A DNA stretch of 64,000 bases from positions 1-64,000 of the forward strand of contig NC_092027.1 in NCBI RefSeq assembly GCF_042242105.1, written 5' to 3'. Below are positions 11,958 to 24,189 of this stretch, in pieces (position 1 is the stretch's first letter; each line of letters starts with the position of its first letter). This stretch comes from Pempheris klunzingeri. Lineage: Eukaryota; Chordata; Actinopteri; Acropomatiformes; Pempheridae. Both the position numbers and the translations under genes were made by a program. The notes under the pieces were generated by a model. The model was not told the DNA's origin. It did not search any database and was given only the letters and a program-made list of their open reading frames with translations.

Positions 11958-12245
11958 TGGTAAATGGTCTGTATTTGAATTTCTCCTTTCTAGTTATTTC
12001 AACTACTCAAAGCACTTTTCCATCACATCCTCGTTCACCCATTATTCATTCAGGAGGAATCTAAGCTGGAGGAGACTATTCTCTCACACTCTTTCACACA
12101 CTGAAGCCATGCTTCAGGAGCAAGTTGGGCGTCAGTGTTTTGCCCAAGGAAACTTCGACATGTTGGCCCATAGGAGCTGGGGATCGAACCCCCGACCTTC
12201 TGATTGAGGGACGACCCACTCTACCGCTGATCCACAGACGCCCCT
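11958..12245 (-). mobile_element. tRNA-derived SINE
   Basis: Read on the minus strand, the element starts GGGGCGTCTGTGGATCAGC. It has an A-box-like GTGGATCAGCGGTAGAG and a perfect B-box GGTTCGATCCCC about 40 bases later, the internal polymerase III promoter of a tRNA-derived SINE. A body with CTTGGGCAAAACACTGA and GTGCTTTGAGTAGTTG follows, then a tail ending CAGACCATTTACC. This architecture is that of widespread teleost SINEs. It is not a functional tRNA gene because no full cloverleaf is kept. Confidence 0.8.
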
Positions 12246-12904
12246 GTAAAATGAGTGGCTACTGGTATTGTGATATTGTCACAACCACTACACAGTCACG
12301 TCTTAAATGTTTATCACTCCATCATGCTATTAATACAGACTCAACACCTCCTGAATCCATTTCAAATTAAAAGCCCTTTAGCTTTTCAGTGCTTGCAGAA
12401 ACCCTACATTTCAGATGAATGATCCAGAACATGTTTACATACGGCACACAGAATGCACGCAGGATATTTAGATTGTCAAATATATAACTAATTTATTGAA
12501 TTAAAGCTGTGGAAATGTACACTATGTTTAACTGGCATGCACTTTATACAACAGCCACAAGGAGTTTAATCATGCTCTCTTTCCCGTTCTGTTTTAGGGG
12601 CTTTGGTTGTTTATGGCCACTACAATCTAAGGCCAAATGTTTATTTGAGGAAATGTAGCATGCTAATAATGTAGCTGGCACTTGTTGAGGCTCATACCTG
12701 TTCACTGGTCAGATTTTTGTCCTTGTTTGCATGTTTTAGTGTTACCTGGACATAATCCATCACACATGATCAACTTGGTCACACTTGGACACACACAGTT
12801 TGGCCTCAAACAAAACATCCACATGAAGAGGGTTCTGCACTGGTTCTGTTGACCCAAGATTTCCAAACAGGGGACACATGCACTGACTGAAAATCATCTG
12901 GTCA
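12246..12904. other. No gene seen
   Basis: AT-rich non-coding sequence between the SINE and a likely MITE. I see no long frame, RNA gene or clear repeat. Confidence 0.5.
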
Positions 12905-13545
12905 GAAAAAACTTTAAGCAACACTTTATTTGAATGGAGTGCATAAGACTGACATGGCAGCTGTCATAAACTCTCTTTGAATGAATGATTATAACTTGTC
13001 ATTAAGTGTCGTTCTGTAAATTCGTTTTAGTACTATGAGTGGCCACTAGGAAAACCTGCACACAAGGCTGCGCTGCTGTCTGGTATTCTTGCTATCTATC
13101 CAGCATGTGAATGAGAAGTGATTGACACTGCATTGGAGACTACTCCTGCTCTGATTGGTTGTTTTCTTTCACTGTGAATGACACAAGGAGCTCTAGGAGG
13201 AGCCAGAGGAAGCTGATTTTTTCAGATGATAATATTATGAACACTTTAAAGTTAATGTCTTCTGGATGCAGTTAGATGAGATCCATATTATCATATTAAT
13301 GAAAATCTTACATGCAAAACATTCAGAGTAGATATCAGCATATTGCCCTGCTGATGCCCTGAGGGCCAAACAGGTGATGGTTATGTTGTCTTAGTTAGTC
13401 AAGCTGCAATAACAAAGACATCTGAAATAAAGTAAACTATATATTTACGCAAGTGTCGTAATTAACAAGACACTTAATGCCAGCCCGTAAACATTCATAA
13501 AGACTCCATAATGTTCATGAGTGTCTAGTTAATCAGTGTTTCCCA
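12905..13545. mobile_element. Possible non-autonomous DNA transposon (inverted-repeat element)
   Basis: The left part (12940-13012) and right part (13467-13537) are imperfect inverted repeats of each other. CTTGTCATTAAGTGTC pairs with GACACTTAATGCCAG, and CTCTTTGAATGAATG pairs with CATTCATAAAGA. No transposase is encoded. The ends and target duplication were not resolved by eye. Confidence 0.4.
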
Positions 13546-13761
13546 ACATTGAATGGAGTAAATCATGTTGAAACAAGAGCAATCATAAGATTATTAGAAA
13601 ATGAAGTGATGGAACTATCAGACCCTGTAGAAACTTAACTTCAGTTCACCAGTCTTCATGATTACTTGACTTTACATGTTTTTTATGAATGCCCTTATAT
13701 TACTTTTCTATCTGTAAAAACATGATTTCAGATAAATGCATTAAATTACCACTATGTCCCT

Positions 13762-13790
13762 GTTAGGGTTAGGGTTAGGGTTAGGGTTAG
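13762..13790. repeat. Short internal telomere repeat, reversed orientation
   Basis: Nearly five TTAGGG units with the G-rich strand on plus, the opposite of the chromosome end. Flanks show no satellite sequence. Confidence 0.95.
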
Positions 13791-14626
13791 CTTGATGAGC
13801 TATCTGAAAAACTTCAGAAGCTTTTGGGAAAGAGGGGAGGACACACAGGCAGGAGACTGTATGACATTTTGCCACCAGAACTCAAGAAAGGCATTTCTGG
13901 AAACACAAATAAAAGTCCGTAAATTCTGCCTTCTGCCTGTAGTTTAGCTAGTTCCAGGCTGGCTAGCTAGCCAGCTAACAAGCCACATGGGCAGGATTAG
14001 AGTTCCATCTTGAACAATTATCTGTTGCCTTCACAAGAACACAGAAGAAGGTGGTTTGACAAACGTTCATGAAACTGTGTTGACGCTCGGTGGAATCAGA
14101 CCCAACAGCCACTGTGGATTAAAGATTCATTTCTGGAACAAAACAAAACAAAACAACAGCTCTGTCCAGCTACAGTATGGAGGACAGGATTTCAAAAATA
14201 TGAAATAGCTGTTAAATTATCATTCCATCCAAAGTGTAGTAATATAGATTCCAGCCACAGAAGTAAAGGGAGCCACACTTCCTCCCTCTGGATTATTCTC
14301 TCAATGAAATGTAAAGGCTGAGTGTGGTCATGTTGAAATGTACCAACCAGTAAACGGACAGCAGGGTGGTCTGCACACAGGACAAGTGGAAAACTGGATC
14401 TCTACTATAAACTGAAGAACACAATGCATTTAGATGGCCGAAACTCTATTATCTGAATAGAATTTTAAAAGTCAAATATTGCAGCACTATGCATTCAGTA
14501 ATGCTAATTTCATCAGCAAAGACTCTGTTGTAGTTAAATTGCTTAAAAGGTTCAAATCTTTATGACATTACTTGCTTCTGATCTGGGGAATGATGCAGCA
14601 GATTCAGATCTGAAGACGGCCACAGA
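13791..14626. other. No gene seen; 3' flank of gene A
   Basis: Unique-looking AT-rich sequence downstream of zinc-finger gene A (minus strand). It probably includes the 3' UTR of A. No AATAAA was recognised close to the stop codon. Confidence 0.4.
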
Positions 14627-16254
14627 TTAAACACAAGTGTGGTTTCTGACAAGTAACTTCTTATTGAATCCTTTGCCACAAACGCTGCATTTGTAAAGTT
14701 TTTCTCCCGTGTGGATGGTCATATGCTCCGTCAGGTGTACGTTTTGTTTAAAACTTTTACTGCACACTGTGCAGCTGAAAGGTTTCTCTCCTGTGTGAAT
14801 TCTCATGTGAGTCTTTAGATTGCCCTTTAGGCTAAATGTTTTACCACACTCTGTGCAGCCGAAAGATTCCTGGGAAGGAACTTTTTTCTGAGTCTGACTC
14901 TGCCGAAGCTGTGACGACTCGCCAACACACTTGTGGGTTTTGAGCTGTGTGTACCAGGTGAATCTTTTGTTACAAGCACTGCAGCTGAAGCGTTTCTCCT
15001 CTGTGTGGACTGACATGTGAAGCGTCATACGTCTTTTATGTGCAAACCTTTTGTTGCAAAATGGGCAACTAAATGGTTTCTCTCCTGTGTGAATTCTCAT
15101 GTGTAGCTGCAGAGTTCCTTTCTGACTGAAACTTTTGCCACAAAATGAGCATTCAAATGGTTTCTCTCCTGTGTGAATTCTCATGTGTGCCAAGATGTTT
15201 CCACTACAGCTGAAACGTTTCTGACAAACTGAACAGCTAAAAGGTTTCTCTCCCGTGTGTGTTCTCATGTGGCTCATCAGATGATCCCTGCGACAAAACG
15301 TTCTCCCACACTCAGAGCAGCTGAAGGGCTCTTTGTCAAGAGCACATCCTTCATCACTTCTAAGGTCATTTGAACCTGACACAAGCTCCCTGCTCTTTTT
15401 CCAACCATCATGTATATCAGTCTCAGGACCTAAATGTTTTTCATGAGTCATTATTTCTACAGACAGATCCGGGTCTGGGCCCCTGTCTGATTCTGACACT
15501 GTGTGAACGTTACTGTTGGTCGCGACACTAATGGAAATCGGTTTCTTCCCCGTGTGGATCCTCATGTGTCTGCTAACATCTCCACTGTATCTGAAGCTCT
15601 TCTTGCAGACGGAACAGCTGAAGGGTTTCTCTCCTGTGTGAAGTCTCATGTGACTGATGGAGTTTCCCTTCTGAGAAAATCTTTTACCACAGAAGGAGCA
15701 GCTAAATGGTTTCTCTCCTGTGTGAATTCTCATGTGTGCACTCAGGTGTGGCTTGCGGCCAAACCTTTGACCACACTGAGGGCAGCTGAACGATCTCTCA
15801 ACAGTTCTACAATTAATGTCACTAACGGGAACCTTCAGAGACTTCAGACCTGACTGAGGCTCCCTGCTGTCCCCCCAGTCACCATCACTGACTTCAGTGT
15901 CAGAAGAGTCTCCAGTCTGGTCCTCGGCCTCTAAGGCTCCACGTGGATGTGGGTTCCTGTCTGGTTCTGGCCCTCCACAGTCCTCTCCGTCAGCTTCTGT
16001 CTCCATGTGTTCAGTGTGTCTGTGATGAAGCTGTGAGGACTGAGCTTCCTCTTCATCATCTTCACTCTTCACAGGGACAGGAGTCAGTGGGAACTCGGTG
16101 ATATGAGCCTCCTCCGGCCCTTGAAGCTGCTCTCCCTGCCGACTGGTCCAGACCTCCTCCTGCTCCTCTTTAATGTGGGGGGGCTCTGGGGGGTCCTGCT
16201 CCACACTGGGGCTCCAGTCCTGCTGCTCTTCACCAACAATCACTTTTCGGACAT
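14627..16254 (-). CDS. Zinc-finger gene A, finger-array exon (C2H2)
   Basis: Large final exon of a teleost poly-zinc-finger gene, predicted nuclear DNA-binding regulator. The minus-strand acceptor TTCAG lies before AT-GTC-CGA, so the exon starts at 16254 in phase 1 and runs 542 codons to the stop at 14627. It opens with [14 protein letters not shown], then the acidic linker ([38 protein letters not shown]). Eleven finger-like units follow. Nine are canonical CX2CX12HX3H with TGEKPF linkers; two ([12 protein letters not shown] and the last, LLVRNHTC) have Cys for the last His. A 65-residue spacer separates fingers 3 and 4. The linker DNA is almost identical to genes B, C and D. No N-terminal exon was found in the 5 kb upstream; a start inside the upstream intron-like sequence is less likely than splicing from a distant exon. 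Confidence 0.85.
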
Positions 16255-17690
16255 CTGAAGGTAAAGCTGAAACACAGAGACACATTGATGAAGACCATAA
16301 AAGAGCCAAAGATACAGGATGAACAGAATGAAAGAATCCAGATGATATTAGGGGCACTGTTTCTTTGTTTTATACTAAGTTTATATAAAGAACTTATATC
16401 AACAGCTACAGACACATTTTATCCAGGTACAGGGGAGTGAAGTCAGCAGAACCTCTGCTGATTCCCTTTACTGCCACTGTGAGAGCTTCTTAGGATTTCT
16501 GATATATTTCCATACATGAAATATGTTGTAAATATTGTAAAATACTGAATAAACTTTGGACCTTCAAACACATCAAGAAGCTACATCTCACTCCAATGAC
16601 ATGTTCAGGTAAAATGGGACAAAGTTTCATCCCTTGGGCTCCTAAAATGTTTACAGCCACTCACCAGACATGTTACTGCTACAAATGGCCTTTTCAGGAA
16701 TCAATCATTCTGATTGTCTGAGATCAGACAAAGACCAAAGATTGCTGAAGAAGCTGCAATGAGCCATGTTGATGTTTTAGTAATGACAGTCCAGCAGCTA
16801 AAACAATGAGAAAACACCAACAGTGGCTGTAGGAAGCCACGATGGATTCACCGTTTGACCTTGATTCAACGTGTGCAACGTGTGAAAATACAGTTAAGCC
16901 TTTATGGGAAAGGGTTTGAGAGACTCTCCAACACAACAAGCACACGTTCACTGTTTACATACTCAGTAACTCCTGCACCAACACTTTCCCTGCCAGACAC
17001 TTTATCAAGTCCACAGATGATACTGCCTTGATGAAGAGGAGGAGCACGGGCCAGTTCTTCACTACAAAAACAAAAGGAAACATCTGCTGACTTCAGAAAG
17101 CTCAAATTCCTCAATTCTACTTCTATGGTTGCAGGTTAGGGTTAAGGATCTACAGGAGGTGAAACACCTGCATCTACCCCCCTGATGTGCACTGCTGCCA
17201 TTTGGCTCACACATGATGTCCCGCTGACCAGGACCATCCTAATGTTCTTCCCTTCCTTCCACAAACGCCTTGCGATTGGCCCTGAACAGTGGTACAGGTG
17301 CAGCCACTAGGGTTCTTTTCCTACAGTCTGCCTAATGTCTGACCCCGAGCTCAGTTACAGTAGACTCATGTAGAAACACAAGTTACAAAAGGCCACAACG
17401 TAACCGCGGGGATCGACAATCTACAAGCTGACTCATTGAAATCATGTGAGTGTCTGAACTAAAGCTGAGAACATCTTCATCCAAAAAGGACTCTTCATCA
17501 TCTGAAGGCGATACAGCCTGAGGGAGCGATCGCTGAAGCACAGACGATGGTTTGTGTGTACGTGAAGATTGAGATGATATCAGAGCCACGAGGAGCCTTT
17601 TGTTCTCCTCACATGGTGAATAATTCAGTCCAGAGAGATGCTGGTCATCTTTTCTGTCTTCATTCTTACACATGACCACGTGGTGGTCAG
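16255..17690. other. Upstream of gene A, no supported gene
   Basis: Non-coding by eye. A minus-strand frame at 17383-17679 has a serine- and acid-rich stretch (SPSDDEESFLDEDVLSFSSD). It shows no family I recognise and no clear splice context, so it is left unannotated. Confidence 0.4.
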
Positions 17691-18460
17691 CTACCAGCAG
17701 ACCACGTGTTGGATAAATCTAGTTATGTTGCTATCAGCTAACTATTGCTAGCCTCCCACACTGTCTGCTAGCTGTGCTGTTGCTAGCTTGTTGTTAGCTG
17801 TAACCTCCAGAGTGATGTCCATCAGATCATCAGATCAATGAATCATTCCATTACAGCAGCTCATCTTATCCTAGCTAACAGCTCACGTCAGCGGTGGATC
17901 GTGACAGCTGCGCATGTCCTCAGCGTCACCGGTCCCGGTGCTCGTTAGTTCACCTCTCACTCAACAGAACGCCACTGAGACCGATCGCTGCTCCGGACTC
18001 CGGACTGACCGGGCATCAGCTCCGGACTGACCGGGGATCAGCCCCGGACTGGTACTACTGGTTCCTTCGTCCCTTCATCCTCTGGTCAAACTCTTCTTAT
18101 CTCTTTGCAGGAGCTAGTGAGCTAGCTAGCTACGAGCTGCGGCTAACAGACAGTGTTTTAATGGTTAATGGTTTCGCCAACGTTAGCTTAGCATCATTAG
18201 CAGAACAATAAACAGCAGCACCAACTTTCTCCTCGCAGCATCGATCCAGCTCTCAGATCCACATCCGTCCGGCTCGGGTCCATCTCTGCTCTGCGCTCCG
18301 TTACTTTCCTGCTCCGGGTTGAAGTGACGGTTTTTCTCCGCTGAGTGCGCGTGCTGTTGAGGTCGGAAAAATGTAGGCACTTCCGGGTACCTTTCAAAAT
18401 AAAACCCGGATCCTCCGGTATACTGGGCTATGATATAATAATATGATAATAATAAACTGT
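17691..18460. promoter_or_regulatory. GC-richer block, possible promoter/5' exon region
   Basis: This stretch is richer in CpG than its surroundings and contains many GCTAGC/TTAGC words, as seen near the exon-1 regions of genes D and E. On minus, a short frame MDPSRTDVDLRAGSM begins in good context near 18277 but stops after 28 codons. It could be a non-coding first exon or promoter for gene A. This is inference from composition and position only. Confidence 0.3.
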
Positions 18461-19289
18461 ATTTAAATACCATATAGCACAGTTACAAAGTGGAATCCGT
18501 AAAGCTATAAAAAATACACACATTGTAAAACATAAAGGGAATAAGAGGCAAGGTTAAAATAAGAAAGAAAGAATAATCAGCAATTAATTAAAACAAAATC
18601 AAGTAAAACAAGGAATGTTTTGTATATCAACAAGAATTTCTAAGTCTTCCGTGACATCACTCGTCACAGTACTGGGGTTCATTCTTTTATATTCATGTAA
18701 GACATGAGGATTCAAAATCATCAGGTTATCGTGAACAGTTTGATCTGGACAGATGGGTCGCTGTCAGCACGTTCCACTGAGTGAGCACCAAACACACATG
18801 AATACTGATCCAGGCTGATGGGATCCAGGCTGATGTGATCCAGTCTGATGTGATCCAGGCTGATGTGATCCAGACTGACAGAGTCCACAAAGGAATAAAA
18901 CAGTTCTGAAGACAGTTTGTAATAATCTTAAGTGCGTATGGTCCTGAACAAAGGCAGGCTGGGGGGGGCATATGGTCCTGAATCACCCCTCTTGGGACAC
19001 TGCTCCTGACCCGAGGATGAGGAAGGATTTAGGTGATCCCTCCATCCTCATATGAAGGACAGAGGCAGACGGTGGGTTAGGGTAAGACAGACAGCTGTGG
19101 GGGGGTCTCAGTGAACTCCCCCCTCTGGGTTAACGTGTCTCACAGCTTTTAAAATGATGAACAGTGAGTTCAGAGGAGCAGATGAACATTAGTTACATTA
19201 CATAACATGTACTACACTTCTTTCTGAACTTTGGACTCAACAGTTTACAAAAAACAAAGCAACCTTTATTTTCACAACCATTTACTCCC
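18461..19289. other. No gene seen; contains a 15-bp minisatellite
   Basis: AT-rich sequence with a five-copy minisatellite at 18807-18881 (unit GATCCAGGCTGATGT with single changes). Confidence 0.6.
18807..18881. repeat. 15-bp minisatellite, 5 copies
   Basis: Five contiguous 15-bp units of GATCCAGNCTGATGN; variation falls at base 8 and the last base. Confidence 0.9.
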
Positions 19290-20677
19290 ATTGACTCCCA
19301 TCATCATGAAGAGCTTTGAACGACTAGTCATGGCACACATCAAATCCATCCTCCCCCCTACCCTGGACCCTTTCCAGTTTGCATACCGGGCCACACGGTC
19401 ACAGAGGATGCAATCTGCTCTGCTCTCCACCCAGCCCTCACCCACCTAGACACCAAAGACTCCTATGTGAGAATGCTGTTCATAGACTTCAGCTCAGCAT
19501 TCAACACCGTAATCCCAAAACAACTAATCTGTAAACTTCACCAGCTGGGGCTCAACACCTCCCTCTGCAACTGGTTGCTGGACTTCCTCAATGAGAGGCC
19601 ACAAGCAGTACGAGTCGGCAACAACATCTCGAGCAGCATCACACTCAGCACAGGGGCCCCCCAAGGCTGTGTGCTCAGTCCCCTGCTCTTCACCCTGCTG
19701 ACTCACGACTGCACACCAACCCACAGCACCAACCATATAGTGAAGTTTGCGGATGATACAACTCTGGTGGGTCTCATCACCAAGGATGACGAGACCCACT
19801 ACAGGAAGGAGGTCAAACTTCTAACCACATGGTGCAGAGACAACAACCTCTTGCTGAACGTCAGTAAGACCAAGGAGATTGTTGTTGACTTCCGGAGAGG
19901 CCACACCCAACACCCCCCACTGACCATCAACAGTGCTGCTGTGGAGAGAGTGAGCAGCACCAAATTCCTGGGAGTGCACATCAGTGAGGACCTCTCCTGG
20001 ACCACCAACACTGCATCACTGGCGATGAAGGCACAGCGGCGCCTCTATTTCCTAAGCAAACTCAAGCGAGCGAAAGCCCCCACACCCATTATGCACACTT
20101 TCTACCATGGCACCATTGAGAGCATCCTGACCAGCTGTATCACTGTGTATGGCGGGAGCTGCACTGACTACAACAGGAAAGCCCTGCAGCGCATAGTGAA
20201 CACAGCGGGAAGGATCATTGGTGCCCCACTCCCCTCCCTACAAGACATATACACCACCCGCCTCACCCATAAAACGTCCATGATTGTGAGCGATGCCAGC
20301 CGCCCCGCACAAAGTCTGTTCAGCCTCCTGCCCTCAGGGAGAAGGTACCGGAGCCTCCGTGCCCGCTCCACTAGACTCAAAAACAGTTTCATACACCAGG
20401 CTGTCAGGATGCTAAACGCCCTCCCCACTCTCCCACTCCCTCCACCCTGATCTGCCTCCCCTCGCCCTCAAAACACTCTGGACTCTGAACCCTCTTTTGC
20501 ACTACTGTTTTTTTTTCTAATCTATCTGCGTGCACTTTATTTTATTTTATTGTGTGTTTATTATTTATTATTGTTTAACCGGGGTATAGTGAGAAACATA
20601 TTTTTCGATTCCTCTGTATGTATGGCACATGTGGACAATTGACAATAAAGCTGATTGATTGATTGATTGATTGATTT
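19290..20677 (+). mobile_element. L2-type LINE, 5' truncated, frameshifted reverse transcriptase
   Basis: Reverse-transcriptase text begins with [19 protein letters not shown] and DPFQFAYRA, loses frame between about 19400 and 19467, then continues as one frame to the stop at 20450. Motifs are [31 protein letters not shown], the catalytic [10 protein letters not shown], and TKFLGVHIS. The short 3' UTR ends in ACAATAAAGCTGATTGATTG, a TTGA simple tail characteristic of fish L2 elements. The frameshift makes this copy inactive. The family differs from the LINE at 9788-11637, where the motif is FSDD. Confidence 0.88.
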
Positions 20678-21259
20678 ACAGGCGACGCCGGCATCAGGGC
20701 TCAGGATGGCTAAAATATGGAAGGGAAAGAACAAAGTAATGAGCAAAGGACCCTGATACCTGATCACCCTCATTATGGACAGAGAAACTAATTCTGCCCT
20801 CTACTGTTAGAAACCAGAAAGTGCAACACATTCAAACACCTTACAGGCTGATCGATAAGATTCAACATGGGCTGATCAATATGATACAGGCTGAACAATC
20901 TGATGATTGATCTGATAGGAAACAGGACAAACACAAGTACAGGAAGTAGAATCATCCAATAATTAAATATTTTCATTATAACTGAGAAAAAGGTTTCTGA
21001 ACTTAGTCTGATGTCATTTACACAAACACACAATCAATACTTTAGTTTGTGATGTCATGTAGTCTTCTTCCACCGCTTCCTCCGCTGTGTCTGTGTGATG
21101 AAACACCCCATCAGCTTTACATCTCTGACCACTTTTAATTCAACTTTTAGCTGATTTACGCTATGACCAGCAGAGCCCCGTTCCCCTGTCCTGGACCTAG
21201 ACTGGTGGACAGAGTAGCGGACCTAGATTGGCAGACCCAGACTGGAGGACTCACCCCTC
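20678..21259. other. No gene seen; 3' flank of gene B
   Basis: Contains several GATTGAT/TGATCAAT words but no coding signal. Likely includes the 3' UTR of gene B. Confidence 0.4.
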
Positions 21260-23262
21260 TCACGGAGTCTCGGCGTGGTATCTCATGTGATTGTTGAAGC
21301 TCTGCCTCCAGGTGAAACTTTTCCCACAAACTGAGCACCTGAAAGGTTTCTCTCCTGTGTGAGTCCTCATGTGGACCTTCAGGTGTCCACTTTCAGTGAA
21401 CCTGTTCCCACATACTGAACAGCTAAAGGGTTTCTCTCCTGTGTGTATCCTGAGGTGTTTCCGTAGTGACCCGCTGCAGGAGAAGTACTTCATACACACT
21501 GAGCATCCGTACGGTTTCTCTCCTGTGTGAATTCTCAGGTGCTCCTGCAGATTCTTCTTGCGGCGAAATGCTTTCGAACACTGGGAGCAGCTGAAGGGTC
21601 TTTCTGCCTGATCCGCCTGGAGGATTTCAGGATTATTCAGTGGACTGTTCAGAGCTAACTGAGGCTCACTGGTCTCCTGACAGTCCTCAGCACTGACTTC
21701 AGCCTGAGCTGTAGAGGGGTCTGAACCCCCTGAGCTGCCAGCCATAGGCTCATTGTCTCTCTTCTGCTCACCTCCACCATCATGAAGCTTTGAGTCTCCA
21801 GCAGACTGCTGATTTTGGACGTTATAACGCCAAGCAAATCTTTTGCCACACACACAGTAGAGGAAGCGTTTCTGTTCATTGTGAATTGTGACATGGTTTC
21901 TCGGAAAACCTTTCTCACAGAATGAGCAGCTGAATGGTTTCTCTCCTGCATGAGTTTTCATGTGTTTCTTCAGATTTTCCTCACTGCAAAATGTTTTCCC
22001 ACATTCTGAGCAGATAAATGATCTCAGCTCAGTGCTGCTTCCCACATCACCTGCAGGTACTGGATTATATGGGGCAGAATCTGAACCTGCCTGGGGGTCC
22101 CTGGTCTCCTCAGTTTCTGAGGAGTCTGAAGACTTGTCGTCAGAGTCTGATCCTCCCTCAGCTCCTCTTTCCATCTGGTCAGCTGAGCAGCCTGCTCTCC
22201 CCTCCTCGCTGTCGTCACACTGGGGCGAATCGCCATCACACTTGTGGCTTTTGAGCTCGTGACGCCAAGCAAACCTTCTGTCACAAACACAGCAGCGGAA
22301 GCGGGCCTTCCCTGTGTGACGCACCATGTGTTGGATCAGATATCCTCTTTGTGTAAACTTTCTGCCACATACAGAGCAGCTGAACATATTCTCTTCTGCA
22401 AGAGAGCCAACGTCCTTCTTCAGATGGTGACTGTAGCAGAGTCTTCTATCACACTCAGAGACGCTCAGTGATTGGCTGCCAGTGTTACACCTCAGGGTTG
22501 CAGGTGAGGAGGTGAGTTGAAGCTGTGACAAGCCATTAACACACTTATGGCACTCAACTCCTGATGGCCAAACAAGTCTTTTGTTACAGGTGGTGCAGCT
22601 GTGGCGTTTCTCCCCTCTGTGGACGCCCATGTGTTGGATCAGATAGCCCTTTTTGGTGTATTTTTTCCCACACCCTGAGCAACAGAATGGTTTTTCCCCT
22701 GTGTGTGTTCTCATGTGTGTCTCCAGAAATCTACTTCTTGTAAATCTTTTCCCACACTGGGTGCAGCTAAAGGGTTTCTCTCTGGTCAGACTCTGGTCTC
22801 TGAGAGGCTCCTTATGTTTTTGCAGAGAGTTTAAACCCAACTGAGGCTCTCTGGTCTCCTCCCAGTCGTCACAACTTACTTCAATTTCAGCCACACAAAA
22901 CTCTCCAGTCTGGTCCTCGGCCTCTAAGGGTCCATGTGGATGTGGGTTCCTGTCTGGTTCTGGTCCTCCACAGTCCTCTCCATCAGCTTCTGTCTCCATG
23001 TGTTCAGTGTGTCTGTGATGAAGCTGTGAGGACTGAGCTTCCTCTTCATCATCTTCACTCTTCACAGGGACAGGAGTCAATGGGAACTTGGTGATATGAG
23101 CCTCCTCCGGCCCTTGAAGCTGCTCTCCCTGCCGACTGGTCCAGACCTCCTCCTGCTCCTCTTTAATGTGGGGGGGCTCTGGGGGGTCCTGCTCCACACC
23201 GGGGCTCCAGTCCTGCTGCTCGGGAGGAACCTCTTCTTTAGACCCCACCAGCTGCTGGACGT
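21260..23262 (-). CDS. Zinc-finger gene B, finger-array exon (C2H2)
   Basis: Final exon of a second poly-zinc-finger gene. The acceptor CTCGCAG precedes AC-GTC-CAG-CAG, so the exon starts at 23262 in phase 1 and encodes 667 codons ([19 protein letters not shown]...). The shared acidic linker occupies the first 130 residues. About 12 finger-like units lie in three blocks separated by serine/acid spacers. Fingers 3 and 5 end HKC instead of HX3H. The seventh ([16 protein letters not shown]) is shortened, and the eighth ([17 protein letters not shown]) has lost both histidines. The last four fingers are canonical with TGEKP linkers. The middle of the array is therefore decaying while the C-terminal block is intact. 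No N-terminal exon was seen between 23263 and 27225. Expected role is sequence-specific DNA binding; target unknown. Confidence 0.85.
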
Positions 23263-23969
23263 CTGCGAGAGACAGAGAGACAGAAATGTAAAGTAAAACT
23301 GTAACACATCTTCCACTCATCAGTTCCTGCTGTGTATGTGAACCAGTATAGTTTACTGGTCAGCCACCATCAACTCAGAACAACTTTATAAAACCCACAA
23401 ATCTGCTGAACGTTTGAATATTCCTCCATCTCCTCAATTATCTCTTCCAATACTCGTATATATCAGTAAAGACGGATAAAATGAAAATGATGACGACTGA
23501 AGACAGAAACTGTGAGGCTGAACAACTCAACTGGATGTTTAATGGTGAAAGAAACCAAAACTCAGAAGAAGCTTCAGTTGAAAAGTGTCACTTAAAGTAA
23601 AAGTGCAAAAGTTTATTTCATGTTCAGCGCTGAAAGAGAAGCAGCAGCAGAATTAAGGAAAACAAGTACGAGTGTTGTCATAATTTGTGTGTTTTTCTGT
23701 GGAAGATAACAGGAAGAAGCTACATGGTTGCTAGGGTGTTCCAGGTGGTTGCTAAGGTCAATAGGGTGACTTAAAATGTGATTTCACAAACAAAACCACA
23801 GGCGAGATAGCTGACGTCTAATCAGCCAATCACAATCAGCCTGGCATTTCATTGGCTGGGTACCAGAGGAAGTACTGCAGTAAAAGTACTGAAACTACAC
23901 AGTAAAATATGTAAATGTAAAATATGCAGTAAAAGTACTGGTAGTTAAGTTAAAGTATCTCATCTCTAA
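23263..23969. other. No gene seen
   Basis: Intron or upstream sequence of gene B. No N-terminal helical-motif exon is recognisable. Confidence 0.4.
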
Positions 23970-24189
23970 GGTTCCTGTGGATCCTGGTCCTGGTTCTCCT
24001 GCTGTGGTTCTCAGGTTCCTGTGGATCCTGGTCCTGGTTCTCCTGCTGTGGTTCTCTGGTTCCTGTGGATCCTGGTCCTGGTTCTCCTGTTGTGGTTCTG
24101 TGGTTCCTGTGGATCCTGGTCCTGGTTCTCCTGTTGTGGTTCTGTGGTTCCTGTGGATCCTGGTCCTGGTTCTCCTGCTGCAGATTGTC
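23970..24189. repeat. 44-bp minisatellite, 5 copies
   Basis: Five 44-bp units starting at 23970, 24014, 24058, 24102 and 24146. Each begins GGTTCCTGTGGATCC and contains CCTGGTTCTCCTG. Because 44 is not a multiple of three, all frames stay open, giving misleading open frames on both strands. The unit is the reverse complement of the one at 44785-45207. Confidence 0.93.

Noticed and set aside
12125-12370. Plus-strand frame across the SINE, and the SINE as a possible tRNA gene
   Set aside because: The frame comes from the SINE reverse strand. The SINE has A and B boxes but no complete cloverleaf.
17383-17679. Minus-strand 98-codon frame with an acidic serine-rich region
   Set aside because: No family recognised, no clear splice sites or neighbours to support it; could be a relic.
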